A DNA stretch of 11,422 nt. Source: Thermoplasmata archaeon (GTDB taxonomy: Archaea; Thermoplasmatota; E2; DHVEG-1). Shown one piece after another: positions 1 through 6,783 of this stretch. Every line of letters begins with the position of its first letter. Within the stretch, counting starts at the first letter, position 1. Under the pieces are notes generated by a model. The model saw nothing but the letters and a program-made list of their open reading frames with translations, was not told where the DNA came from and ran no database searches. The stretch lies in NCBI GenBank assembly GCA_030637965.1, contig DAOWFO010000020.1:1-11422 (forward strand), written 5' to 3'. Position numbers and translations under genes: made by a program.

Positions 1-2
1 TT

Positions 3-743
3 GGTATGGCATTTAGTTCCTTTTTACTTGCATTTATTGCACAAAACTTTAGTTATACCTATGCCTTTTTAATAGCTGGCGTAATCGTAATTATTGTTAC
101 CTTATTTCCACTCTTTTTTAAGGAGAATAAATCGATTAGAAAATCAGAAAAGATGGGGGCCGTTCTATTAAATGAATTTAGAAAAAAAAGAACGCAGCTT
201 ATATCAATTTTCTCTCTTATACTCTATATAAATACTGGAATATTACTTCTTGCCATTCCATTATATATGAGAGTTAGTTTAAGACTAGAAATAGCCCAAA
301 TTGGATTTATTGTTGCAATATTTCCAGTAATGACTGCTGTTGGTTCATTATTTGGTGGATTGATAGCAGATAAAATAGGTAGGAAAATAATCCTATATGT
401 TTTTATTGGGATAAGTATATTCTTTACAGCTACACTATTATTTGCAAATAGTTGGCAGATTTTAGGTTTAATATATGGAATAATTGGATTTTTATACGGT
501 GGTTACCTTACAGTGAACGTTGCCATGTTGATGGATATTACCAATAAAAAAGTTGGTGCTGCTCAATTTTCAATATTAACTAGTTTTGCAAATGCTGGTT
601 TCATAGGAGGTAACACAGTAAGTGGTTCTTTGGTAATATTACTAGGTTTTGGTCGAGTATTTCTATATTCTGCCTGGTTTTTAGGACCTGCTATGTTATT
701 TTTATATTTTATTAAACTTAAAGATAAAATAAAAAATACTTAA
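3..743 (+). CDS. MFS family transporter, C-terminal part (5' end outside the window)
   Basis: Major facilitator superfamily permease located in the cytoplasmic membrane; the substrate cannot be told. The frame is open to the left edge, so the gene begins outside the window and the ATG at 6 is an internal methionine. About 245 residues are visible, with hydrophobic segments near residues 1-14, 20-38, 64-90, 97-121, 126-147, 150-172, 187-213 and 216-236. These fit TM5 to TM12 of a 12-helix carrier, with the charged loop at 39-62 as the central cytoplasmic loop. The loop between the fourth and fifth of these segments reads GGLIADKIGRK (residues 117-127). This matches the MFS motif A (GxLaDrxGrr) that recurs between TM8 and TM9. 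The next gene is convergent, so this is the last gene of its transcript. The family is clear; the transported compound is not. Confidence 0.85.
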   Translation, partial: GMAFSSFLLAFIAQNFSYTYAFLIAGVIVIIVTLFPLFFKENKSIRKSEKMGAVLLNEFRKKRTQLISIFSLILYINTGILLLAIPLYMRVSLRLEIAQIGFIVAIFPVMTAVGSLFGGLIADKIGRKIILYVFIGISIFFTATLLFANSWQILGLIYGIIGFLYGGYLTVNVAMLMDITNKKVGAAQFSILTSFANAGFIGGNTVSGSLVILLGFGRVFLYSAWFLGPAMLFLYFIKLKDKIKNT

Positions 744-800
744 CCTTTATTAACCCAATTCTTCCAATTATCAAAATAAGATATTTAAGTTATATATTCT

Positions 801-1028
801 TTACCACGTTTTTGTTCCTGATGTAACAATTGAATTTTGTTTCAATTTAATTTCTTTACCTTTATCAATTCCAATTATTTCTCCACAATTACATTCTATA
901 TTATTTCCATTATGGACACTTAGATCTTCAGCAATTCTATCTTTCCAACAATGTAATAAACGACCTTTTCCAATCTTTAAGTACTTGAAAATTTTACCAT
1001 TACATTTTGCACATTTAATAATTATCAT
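801..1028 (-). CDS. small archaeal zinc-ribbon protein, function unknown
   Basis: A 75-residue basic protein with cysteines at residues 6, 9, 27, 46 and 48. The CxxC pair near the N terminus and the CxC pair near residue 47 look like a single zinc ribbon. The intervening segment IGKGRLLHCWKDRI and the later GIDKG are reminiscent of short uncharacterised proteins found across archaea, but that is recognition from memory. It has no enzymatic motif and no membrane segment. A nucleic-acid-binding or scaffold role is plausible but unproven. The start is the only methionine and is followed by three isoleucines. No Shine-Dalgarno sequence is visible, and AT-rich TATA-like stretches lie at 1041-1051 and 1068-1077, so the mRNA may have a very short leader. 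It stands alone, convergent with the MFS gene and divergent from rpl10e. Confidence 0.75.
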   Translation of the reverse strand: MIIIKCAKCNGKIFKYLKIGKGRLLHCWKDRIAEDLSVHNGNNIECNCGEIIGIDKGKEIKLKQNSIVTSGTKTW

Positions 1029-1208
1029 AAATATCCAAGGGTATATTTAAAAAAGAAAACGAGCAGGAAATATATTCATTTTTGTTTTTTTCTTAGAACT
1101 ATTGGATAATTATTTTAAAAATTACTTATGTCAAAGGTTAATTATAATAAAAAAGTATAATAGCAATATTTAAATCTAGTAATCGACCAAAAAATATTTT
1201 AATGGAAT

Positions 1209-1217
1209 ACTTATAAA
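1209..1217 (+). promoter_or_regulatory. probable TATA box of rpl10e
   Basis: The sequence ACTTATAAA resembles the archaeal box A. Taking the usual 25-28 base spacing, transcription would begin around 1238-1242. That gives a leader of about 110 bases before the rpl10e ATG, long for an archaeal mRNA. A second AT-rich stretch at 1187-1200 could instead place the start near 1221. Position is inferred only. Confidence 0.45.
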
Positions 1218-1230
1218 CCTCTCTCCTAAT

Positions 1231-1256
1231 AAGGAAAATCGGAATTTATTTTCCTT
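1231..1256 (+). repeat. perfect 9-bp inverted repeat upstream of rpl10e
   Basis: AAGGAAAAT at 1231-1239 and ATTTTCCTT at 1248-1256 are exact reverse complements around an 8-base loop. Depending on which TATA box is used, it would lie in the 5' leader or straddle the transcription start. It could be an RNA hairpin or a DNA site for a dimeric regulator. No function can be assigned from sequence. Confidence 0.5.
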
Positions 1257-1350
1257 TCACAAAAGAAGTAATGAAATTTGTTACAATAATTGTGTAAGAA
1301 ATAACATATGTATTTCGATTATCCTTTGTATTAAATACAGGATGTGAACT

Positions 1351-1857
1351 ATGGCACGAAAACCAGGAAGTATGTACAGATATGTGAGGGGTAATCTATC
1401 CACAAGAAAGGAGTATATGGGCGGAATGCCAAACCCGCGTATTACACAGTATGTTCTTGGTAATAAAAAAGCAGATTTTCCATTAATGCTTTCACTTGTT
1501 GCTATTGAAGAATGTCAAGTTAGACACAATGCTCTAGAAGCAGCTCGTATTACTGCAAATCGAACAATGGATAAAAATGCCGGCGCTTCTAATTACAGAT
1601 TACAGGTTAGGACTTATCCTCATGTTGTTTTGAGGGAGAATAAACAGGCGACCGGTGCAGGCGCAGATAGAGTTTCTCAAGGTATGAGATCATCATGGGG
1701 AAAAATTGTTTCAATTGCTGCTAGAGTACGTGCAAATCAGATAATTATGACAATAGAAACTAACGAGCAAAATATTGATCATGCAAAAAGTGCCCTACGT
1801 AAGGCAGGTATGAAAATACCATCACCATGTAAAGTAAATATTGAAAATGGACATTAA
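1351..1857 (+). CDS. rpl10e: 50S ribosomal protein L10e (uL16 family)
   Basis: Archaeal/eukaryotic large-subunit protein of the uL16 family. It sits near the peptidyl-transferase centre and tRNA elbow and is the counterpart of bacterial L16. The start MARKPGSMYR, the central RHNALEAARITANR (about residues 58-71), and VLRENKQATGAGADRVSQGMR (about residues 92-112, the conserved loop followed by a helix) are hallmarks of the family. The length of 168 residues is normal for archaea. ATG 1351 is fixed because an in-frame stop lies two codons upstream. A weak ribosome site (GGATGTGA, 1340-1347) precedes it. The gene stands alone with its own promoter and T-run terminator, so it is a monocistronic ribosomal gene outside the large ribosomal clusters. 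Confidence 0.97.
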   Translation: MARKPGSMYRYVRGNLSTRKEYMGGMPNPRITQYVLGNKKADFPLMLSLVAIEECQVRHNALEAARITANRTMDKNAGASNYRLQVRTYPHVVLRENKQATGAGADRVSQGMRSSWGKIVSIAARVRANQIIMTIETNEQNIDHAKSALRKAGMKIPSPCKVNIENGH

Positions 1858-1893
1858 TTGATAAAACGTTTATTCAGAACAATTATTTTATAA

Positions 1894-1900
1894 TTTTTTT
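1894..1900 (+). terminator. oligo-T terminator of rpl10e
   Basis: A run of seven T bases lies 37 bases after the rpl10e stop, in the gap before the convergent protease gene. Archaeal RNA polymerase stops at such T-tracts without needing a hairpin. Confidence 0.6.
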
Positions 1901-1912
1901 AATCCCAATTTA

Positions 1913-3271
1913 TCAAAAGTATTTTACAATCCATGGAAATAATACAATAAATAGAATTAAAAGAGATATTATTGCAGAAACATTTTTTGCAATCTTTTCT
2001 CTTTTTTCATCTGTAATATTCTTTTTAATTTTTTTTATAAATTCTTTTATGGCATCATTGAAAAGAATGCCTCCATCAAGCGGGACTATAGGCAATACAT
2101 TAAACAAGCCAACAGCAAGATTTAACCAAAAAATCCAGTAAATTGTGTTTACTATCCCCCAAAAAATGTTATCCGGTATAAGGCTAAGTGGTCCGTTTAT
2201 TGTCAATGAATCTGTAAAAGGTGATGCAATTGGATTATATCCAGCTATATAACCAAAAAATGGAAGAGCATATAGTAATATTAAATTATTTGGAATATTA
2301 TTGGTGAATGGATTTTTAAGTACTGAAATATATCCATCATATGGATTGAATCCTACGCCAAGAAAACTTAAATTTTTATGAGATTCATTATTTGTATAAT
2401 GATATCTATCTGCTAATGTTATATTTGTAGAATAATTTGAACCTTCTTTAAAATAAGAAATATTAACCTTTTGTCCAGCTATTGTATCTCCAATTATATT
2501 ATAGAAATCTGATATATTAGTGATTTTAGTATCATTGAGATTAGTTAAAACAGTTCCAGGGGATAAATTAATTTCGTCTGCTGGTGTATCTTCTACTACA
2601 TAAAAAACGTTTGTTCCTTCGATTGGTTGAACGGCTGACATGAAAACAAAAGAGAAAAGTATAAGACTAATTAAAACAACTGCAAAATTAGATGTTGGCC
2701 CTGAAGCATAGACGCGCATACGATTAGAAGTTTTTGTATTTTTTAGTTGTTGTTCATCAGGTTCACAAAAGGCCCCTAGAGGAATAATAAGATAAAGAAT
2801 TCCTAAAGATTTAACCTTTAATTTACTTGCAAATGTAAGAATACCATGGGAGAATTCATGGACAACCACTGCAACAATTAATGCTATAAGTATATAGACC
2901 AAATATTCAATTGGGAGTATGGGATTAATTCCTGGTATTAATAATCCAAACTCAATACCAGGTAAAACTTCTTTTTGCTCCGGTGTAAATCCAATAACAG
3001 TCCATGTTTGAAATATTAGTAGGGCAATCATTAAAATCATCATAATGAAGCAAAATACTATGCTAAAACTACCAAAAGCTTTCCAAAACCTTTTTTTATT
3101 TGCGATTTTTTTAAGAGAACTTCTTCCCCTTTTAGTTCTTAGTAATAATGCTGGTCCATAAAGAGAAATGTTATATTTTTCAAGAATACCTTTTTTATTA
3201 AGAATAATTACTATCACAAAGTAGATAAAAAGAATAATAAAGAACACTAACAGATTTTCTAATAGTGTCAT
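1913..3271 (-). CDS. site-2 protease family (M50) membrane zinc metalloprotease with PDZ-like domain
   Basis: Intramembrane zinc protease of 452 residues that cleaves transmembrane segments of substrate proteins. The active-site HEFSH is at residues 138-142. The third zinc ligand motif NVLPIVPLDGG is at 391-401, with D399 as ligand. FCEPDE at 168-173 and GPTSNF at 191-196 are also typical of archaeal site-2 proteases. Hydrophobic segments lie near 5-24, 66-93, 120-145, 154-168, 192-214, 330-346, 368-398 and 432-450. Residues about 220-285 between the catalytic halves look like a divergent PDZ domain, placed outside the cytoplasmic face by analogy. Seven N-x-S/T sequons (N246, N252, N270, N279, N283, N295, N300) cluster there. 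No Shine-Dalgarno is visible before the ATG. It lies 193 bases downstream of the DUF1015 gene on the same strand, with space for its own promoter. Its substrate is unknown. Confidence 0.93.
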   Translation of the reverse strand: MTLLENLLVFFIILFIYFVIVIILNKKGILEKYNISLYGPALLLRTKRGRSSLKKIANKKRFWKAFGSFSIVFCFIMMILMIALLIFQTWTVIGFTPEQKEVLPGIEFGLLIPGINPILPIEYLVYILIALIVAVVVHEFSHGILTFASKLKVKSLGILYLIIPLGAFCEPDEQQLKNTKTSNRMRVYASGPTSNFAVVLISLILFSFVFMSAVQPIEGTNVFYVVEDTPADEINLSPGTVLTNLNDTKITNISDFYNIIGDTIAGQKVNISYFKEGSNYSTNITLADRYHYTNNESHKNLSFLGVGFNPYDGYISVLKNPFTNNIPNNLILLYALPFFGYIAGYNPIASPFTDSLTINGPLSLIPDNIFWGIVNTIYWIFWLNLAVGLFNVLPIVPLDGGILFNDAIKEFIKKIKKNITDEKREKIAKNVSAIISLLILFIVLFPWIVKYF

Positions 3272-3464
3272 AGTTGTTGATGGGAATAAATATTTGTTTA
3301 TTAATGTAACTAGTGGTGATGTTTTATTAATATGTTTGAGGGTATTATCAATTAATGAGTTTAACCTTTGTAAATATTATTAATATTATAATTATATCTA
3401 AAAATTTTTAATCTCTTTATTAATTTATATTGCATAAATTTGGATTTAGCAAATATTTATTTTT

Positions 3465-4769
3465 TTATATATCCATTCTATAGATAACAAGACCTGAAAG
3501 CATTTTAGGTAAGAAATAGGTAGATTTTTGAGGCATGTGTTCCCCAGCATCTGCTATGGTCTTTAACTCTTCAATTTTCGTAGCATTCATCAAAAAAGAT
3601 AAATTATACCTTCCTTCATCAACAAAACGAATCGCCTCCTCATCAACCCTTGTATAATTAACATGATTTTCAAGATTGTCTTGATTTATATCCATAAAAT
3701 GTTCTAAAATAATCTTATGTAGAATAGACACATCTAATGTTTGCCAGGTTCTTGAATGTTCACTTGCAAAATCATTCATATATTTTTCATCTTTTAATTT
3801 TAAAATGTAATATTTTCCCTTAACATACATTACAAATTTATGTTCTGCATCTGACCTAAGCTCTGCTTTTATTTTTTTTAATATTAAATCATAGTTTTTA
3901 TTTTCAACTGTTGCTTCATCTATATTAAAAAATTTCTCCAAACTACTTGCAAGATCCTCGATATTAATATTAGATTTTTTGATCAATCTATGTGTTGGAA
4001 GAATTGATAACCCTTTATCAAACATATTTGCAAGAATTACCATACGATAATTAAACGGCTCATCCTCGTCTAAGTCTCCGGTTTTTTCTTTCATCTCGTT
4101 AGCATAATTAATTGCAGTTTGATATCTATGATGTCCATCTGCAATAAACAAAATTTCATCTTCAAGATATTCTGTAATCATAGAATGAATATTCTCATCT
4201 TCTAGCTTCCACAATTTGTGGATAAATCCATCATATCCTATTACTTTTATTAAGGGTTCATTAAGTGTTTTATCAATTCTTTTTCTAATTTCGTCTTTCT
4301 CATCAATATATAGCAGTTGAATTGGTTCAAGGTTTGCTTTGCATGATTTTATTAGATTTAATCTATCTGCTTTAGGTTTAGATAATGTTCTTTCGTGTGC
4401 CCTTACCTGTTTATAATCTGGATCCAATTTTAATAAAACAAAAAAACCACTCATAGTTTTAGATTGATTGTTAACGTTATATTCAATTTTATATGGAAAA
4501 ATAGCCTTTTTATTTGATTCGGTTAAAATCAATTCTTTTAACCATTTATCAAACTGCTTTTTTGCTCTTATATACCGGTTGTTTTTATTATTATCTTCTG
4601 GATGCTGTTCACCAAGTATTAGTCTTATGAAATTATAAGGACTTTTTTTGTAAAGTCCTTTTTGCAATTCTGGAGAAATAATGTCATAAGGTGGAGACAT
4701 TACATATTCAAGTTTTTCTATTTTTTCTTTATTATATGTTATACCATTGAATGGAGATACTTTGACCAT
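3465..4769 (-). CDS. DUF1015 family protein
   Basis: A soluble cytoplasmic protein of 434 residues, a normal length for DUF1015. Recognisable family signatures are VMSPPYDII at 23-31, the HERT motif at 125-128, ADGHHRY at 210-216 and the C-terminal MPQKSTYFLPKMLSGL at 412-427. The clustered charged and histidine residues in ADGHHRY suggest a catalytic or nucleotide-binding site. From memory, held loosely, some DUF1015 members have been linked to ATP-dependent phosphorylation of free L-serine. The sequence alone does not prove that here, and no serine-pathway gene is nearby. The start codon follows a short leader containing GGGAAG, with a possible minus-strand TATA box at 4807-4819. It is divergent from the pus10 operon. 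Confidence 0.9.
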   Translation of the reverse strand: MVKVSPFNGITYNKEKIEKLEYVMSPPYDIISPELQKGLYKKSPYNFIRLILGEQHPEDNNKNNRYIRAKKQFDKWLKELILTESNKKAIFPYKIEYNVNNQSKTMSGFFVLLKLDPDYKQVRAHERTLSKPKADRLNLIKSCKANLEPIQLLYIDEKDEIRKRIDKTLNEPLIKVIGYDGFIHKLWKLEDENIHSMITEYLEDEILFIADGHHRYQTAINYANEMKEKTGDLDEDEPFNYRMVILANMFDKGLSILPTHRLIKKSNINIEDLASSLEKFFNIDEATVENKNYDLILKKIKAELRSDAEHKFVMYVKGKYYILKLKDEKYMNDFASEHSRTWQTLDVSILHKIILEHFMDINQDNLENHVNYTRVDEEAIRFVDEGRYNLSFLMNATKIEELKTIADAGEHMPQKSTYFLPKMLSGLVIYRMDI

Positions 4770-4869
4770 ATTATATACTTCCCAAGGTTTCAGACTGTAT
4801 ATTGTGATTATATTAAAATATTATTGAAATGGAAATTTTTTTAGAGTTTTTGATTATCTATTTATACCA

Positions 4870-4880
4870 ATATTTAAAAA
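4870..4880 (+). promoter_or_regulatory. TATA box of the pus10 operon (leaderless or nearly so)
   Basis: The AT-rich element ATATTTAAAAA is centred about 30 bases before the pus10 ATG at 4905. With normal box A spacing, transcription starts at or just before the ATG. No Shine-Dalgarno precedes pus10 and an in-frame stop lies immediately upstream (4902-4904). A leaderless first gene is the simplest reading. A second candidate, TTTATA at 4861-4866, would give a leader of about 15 bases. Confidence 0.55.
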
Positions 4881-4904
4881 ATCATCTATCATTAAACCTA
4901 TTAA

Positions 4905-6134
4905 ATGGTCATTTCTTTAAAAAATAAAAAAATCATTTTTTTAGCCGAAAAAGTTCTGTCAAAGTATAAATTGTGTGATCATTGTCTTGGGAGACTTTTT
5001 GCATCAATAGAGCGTGGAATAACAAATGAAGATCGAGGGCAAAAACTAAGGAAAAACATTGTTGAATATGAAAAAATCAAAATTAATAACTGTTGGCTTT
5101 GTTCAGGATTATTTGATGAGATAAAACATTTTGCAGATTTAATTTTAGATTGCTTAAAAGGATATGAGTTTGATACATTTTTAATTGGATCTCGGATTGA
5201 TGAAGAAATTTTTGATAAAGAGCAAGAGTTATTGAAATTTTATAGTCAAGAATATTCAGAACCGATAAAAATGGAGCTAAATAGAGAAATTGGAAAGTTA
5301 TTGGAAAAAGAATCTGATAAAATAGTAGATTTTGAAAAACCGACAATAATGGTATTAATTGATACTTTGTATGATGTGGTAAGTCTTCAGATAAAACCAA
5401 TTTATATTTATGGGAGATATAACAAATATAAACGTGATATTCCACAAACTAAATGGTTTTGTAGGATATGTCAAGGAAAAGGATGTAGAAAATGTGGTTA
5501 TTCTGGTAAAATGTATAAAACAAGTGTAGAAGAATTGATTTCTAAGCATGTTTTAGAAAAAACGAGAGGTGATGGGGAGTCTTTTCATGGTTGTGGAAGA
5601 GAAGATATTGACGTTCGTATGCTTGGAAATGGACGACCTTTTGTTATAGAGATTAAAAATCCAATAATTAGAAATCTGGATTTAGAACGTTTAAAAGAGG
5701 AGATCAATAATCATAATAAGGAAATAATTAAAGTAAATAATCTCCATTTTTCTAATAAAGATGAAATAGTTCGTATTAAAAATAGTGATTTTAAAAAACT
5801 CTATAGAGTTGTATTTATAGGGGAAAAAGCTATAAATAAAGAAAAGCTTAAAAAGGTAGTTCAGACATTACGGGGTAAAACGATAAGTCAATTTACACCG
5901 TCAAGAGTGGCTCGTAGACGGGCGAATATAGTTAGAGATAGGAAGATATATAACCTCAATATAGAATCGATAGATGGCAATAATGTAACTTTGACATTAG
6001 AGGCACAATCAGGTACATATATAAAAGAATTAATCTCAGGTGATGATGGAAGAACAATTCCAAACATAAGTGAAATGATTGGATTTCCCTGCAAAGTAAA
6101 GGAATTAGATGTTATAAAAATTAAGGGGGAATAA
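4905..6134 (+). CDS. pus10: tRNA pseudouridine synthase Pus10
   Basis: Makes pseudouridine at position 55, and often 54, of the TPsiC arm of tRNA in archaea, the task done by TruB in bacteria. The protein has 409 residues, a normal length. The N-terminal part carries cysteine pairs C24/C27 and C63/C66, expected to bind zinc, followed by a THUMP-like accessory region. A second cysteine group (C186, C189, C194, C197) lies before the catalytic domain. The catalytic domain shows FHGCGREDIDVRMLGNGRPF at 227-246, with the nucleophilic aspartate most likely D236. QFTPSRVARRRA is at 329-340 and YIKELISGDDGRT at 372-384, all strongly family specific. The start is fixed by a stop directly upstream. It is the first gene of the operon, and its stop is one base before the L21e ATG, implying coupled translation. 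Confidence 0.96.
   Translation: MVISLKNKKIIFLAEKVLSKYKLCDHCLGRLFASIERGITNEDRGQKLRKNIVEYEKIKINNCWLCSGLFDEIKHFADLILDCLKGYEFDTFLIGSRIDEEIFDKEQELLKFYSQEYSEPIKMELNREIGKLLEKESDKIVDFEKPTIMVLIDTLYDVVSLQIKPIYIYGRYNKYKRDIPQTKWFCRICQGKGCRKCGYSGKMYKTSVEELISKHVLEKTRGDGESFHGCGREDIDVRMLGNGRPFVIEIKNPIIRNLDLERLKEEINNHNKEIIKVNNLHFSNKDEIVRIKNSDFKKLYRVVFIGEKAINKEKLKKVVQTLRGKTISQFTPSRVARRRANIVRDRKIYNLNIESIDGNNVTLTLEAQSGTYIKELISGDDGRTIPNISEMIGFPCKVKELDVIKIKGE
6123..6130 (+). promoter_or_regulatory. ribosome binding site of rpl21e
   Basis: AAGGGGGA lies within the last codons of pus10, five bases before the L21e ATG, and supports that start. Genes inside this operon carry such sites while the first gene does not. 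Confidence 0.6.
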
Positions 6135-6135
6135 A

Positions 6136-6429
6136 ATGGTTAAACGTTCAAAAGGAATAAGGAGCAAAAGTAGACACATATTAAGAAAAAAACCAAGAGA
6201 TAGAGGAAATTCCACTATTACTAGAACTTTACATCAGTTTGAACAAGGAAGCTCAGTCAATATTGTTATTGATCCTTCGATTCATAAGGGTATGCCACAT
6301 ATACGCTTCCAAGGACAAACAGGTAAAATTGAAGGGAAACAAGGAGAATCGTATGTAGTTGGTATAAATGATGGTAAAAAACATAAAACTTTGATTATTA
6401 AACCAGAACATTTACGGAGGGCGCAATAG
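6136..6429 (+). CDS. rpl21e: 50S ribosomal protein L21e
   Basis: Large-subunit protein eL21, found in archaea and eukaryotes but not bacteria. It is a small SH3-like barrel protein that contacts 23S rRNA. The 97-residue basic product has the expected pattern: the start MVKRSKGIRSKSRHILRK, a central HKGMPHIRFQGQTGKI (about residues 50-65), and the ending KPEHLRRAQ. Its length is normal. It starts one base after pus10, and the last base of its TAG stop is the G of the following GTG start. It is therefore translationally linked on both sides. Confidence 0.96.
   Translation: MVKRSKGIRSKSRHILRKKPRDRGNSTITRTLHQFEQGSSVNIVIDPSIHKGMPHIRFQGQTGKIEGKQGESYVVGINDGKKHKTLIIKPEHLRRAQ
6416..6421 (+). promoter_or_regulatory. 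ribosome binding site deciding the GTG start of rpoF
   Basis: GGAGGG lies seven bases upstream of the GTG at 6429, inside the end of rpl21e. It is a strong Shine-Dalgarno match and supports a non-ATG start overlapping the upstream stop codon. Confidence 0.7.
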
Positions 6430-6767
6430 TGGCATCCAACGATGGTACAAAATTTGTAACAATTTCTGAGGTTAAAAATATTCTTAAAAAGGTGGAAAAA
6501 GAAAGAGAAGAACTTACCTATGAACAAAAAATAGCATTAGATCACGCTCAGAAATTTGCAAAATTAACTGTTTCTAAAGCAAAAAATATGATAAAGGAAC
6601 TTATGAACTTAGACTTTTTAAATGAAAGTCATGCATATAGGATAGCTAATTTAATTCCGAAAACAAATGATGACATTAAAACTATTTTTGCAAAGGATAG
6701 AATTACATTAGATGATAACAAGATTAAAAATATATTGGAAATAGTTAATAAATATTATATTGATTAA
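6429..6767 (+). CDS. rpoF: DNA-directed RNA polymerase subunit F (Rpb4)
   Basis: Archaeal counterpart of eukaryotic Rpb4. With subunit E (Rpb7) it forms the stalk of RNA polymerase, which helps open-complex formation, elongation and transcript binding. The 112-residue product is mostly charged and helical. It has the family layout: an N-terminal strand-helix part with TISEVKNILKK (about residues 11-21), then an HRDC-like helical bundle. The C-terminal RIANLIPKTNDDIKTIFAKD (about residues 71-90) is the most conserved block. Translation begins at a GTG that shares its first base with the rpl21e stop, backed by GGAGGG. Placement between L21e and DUF655 is the usual euryarchaeal arrangement and supports the call. 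Confidence 0.94.
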   Translation: MASNDGTKFVTISEVKNILKKVEKEREELTYEQKIALDHAQKFAKLTVSKAKNMIKELMNLDFLNESHAYRIANLIPKTNDDIKTIFAKDRITLDDNKIKNILEIVNKYYID

Positions 6768-6770
6768 TTT

Positions 6771-6775
6771 GGAGG
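6771..6775 (+). promoter_or_regulatory. ribosome binding site deciding the GTG start of the DUF655 gene
   Basis: GGAGG begins four bases after the rpoF stop and sits eight bases before the GTG at 6784. The encoded N terminus MEDFVYVLDYL matches what is expected for the family, so the GTG start is well supported. Confidence 0.7.
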
Positions 6776-6783
6776 ATTGAATT

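Larger units (their letters stand above)
1029..1350. other. 322-base intergenic region with divergent promoters and the rpl10e leader
   Basis: No protein gene or tRNA is visible here. The left third probably holds the minus-strand promoter of the zinc-ribbon gene (TATA-like stretches at 1041-1051 and 1068-1077 read on the minus strand). The right part holds the plus-strand TATA box of rpl10e near 1210, a perfect 9-bp hairpin at 1231-1256, and short imperfect inverted repeats around 1280-1337. The region is AT-rich, so the shorter repeats may be chance. Confidence 0.6.

Noticed and set aside
1310..1330. TTCGATTATCC resembling a tRNA T-arm
   Set aside because: No acceptor stem, anticodon arm or D-arm can be built around it, so it is not a tRNA gene.
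3399..3410. Palindrome TAAAAATTTTTA between the DUF1015 and protease genes
   Set aside because: It is made only of A and T in a very AT-rich gap and is likely by chance. No second copy or operator context was seen.
4662..4844. A 60-codon plus-strand frame across the start of the DUF1015 gene
   Set aside because: The product is rich in Phe, Tyr and Ile without a plausible domain, and it overlaps a well-supported gene and its promoter.
5083..5549. Open frames on the minus strand inside pus10
   Set aside because: They lie wholly inside a gene with clear family motifs, and their products are low-complexity and resemble no family. They are antisense shadows in AT-rich coding DNA.
5888..6527. Minus-strand frames opposite the end of pus10 and opposite rpl21e/rpoF
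   Set aside because: They are the complement of conserved coding sequence, have no ribosome site, and show no recognisable motif.
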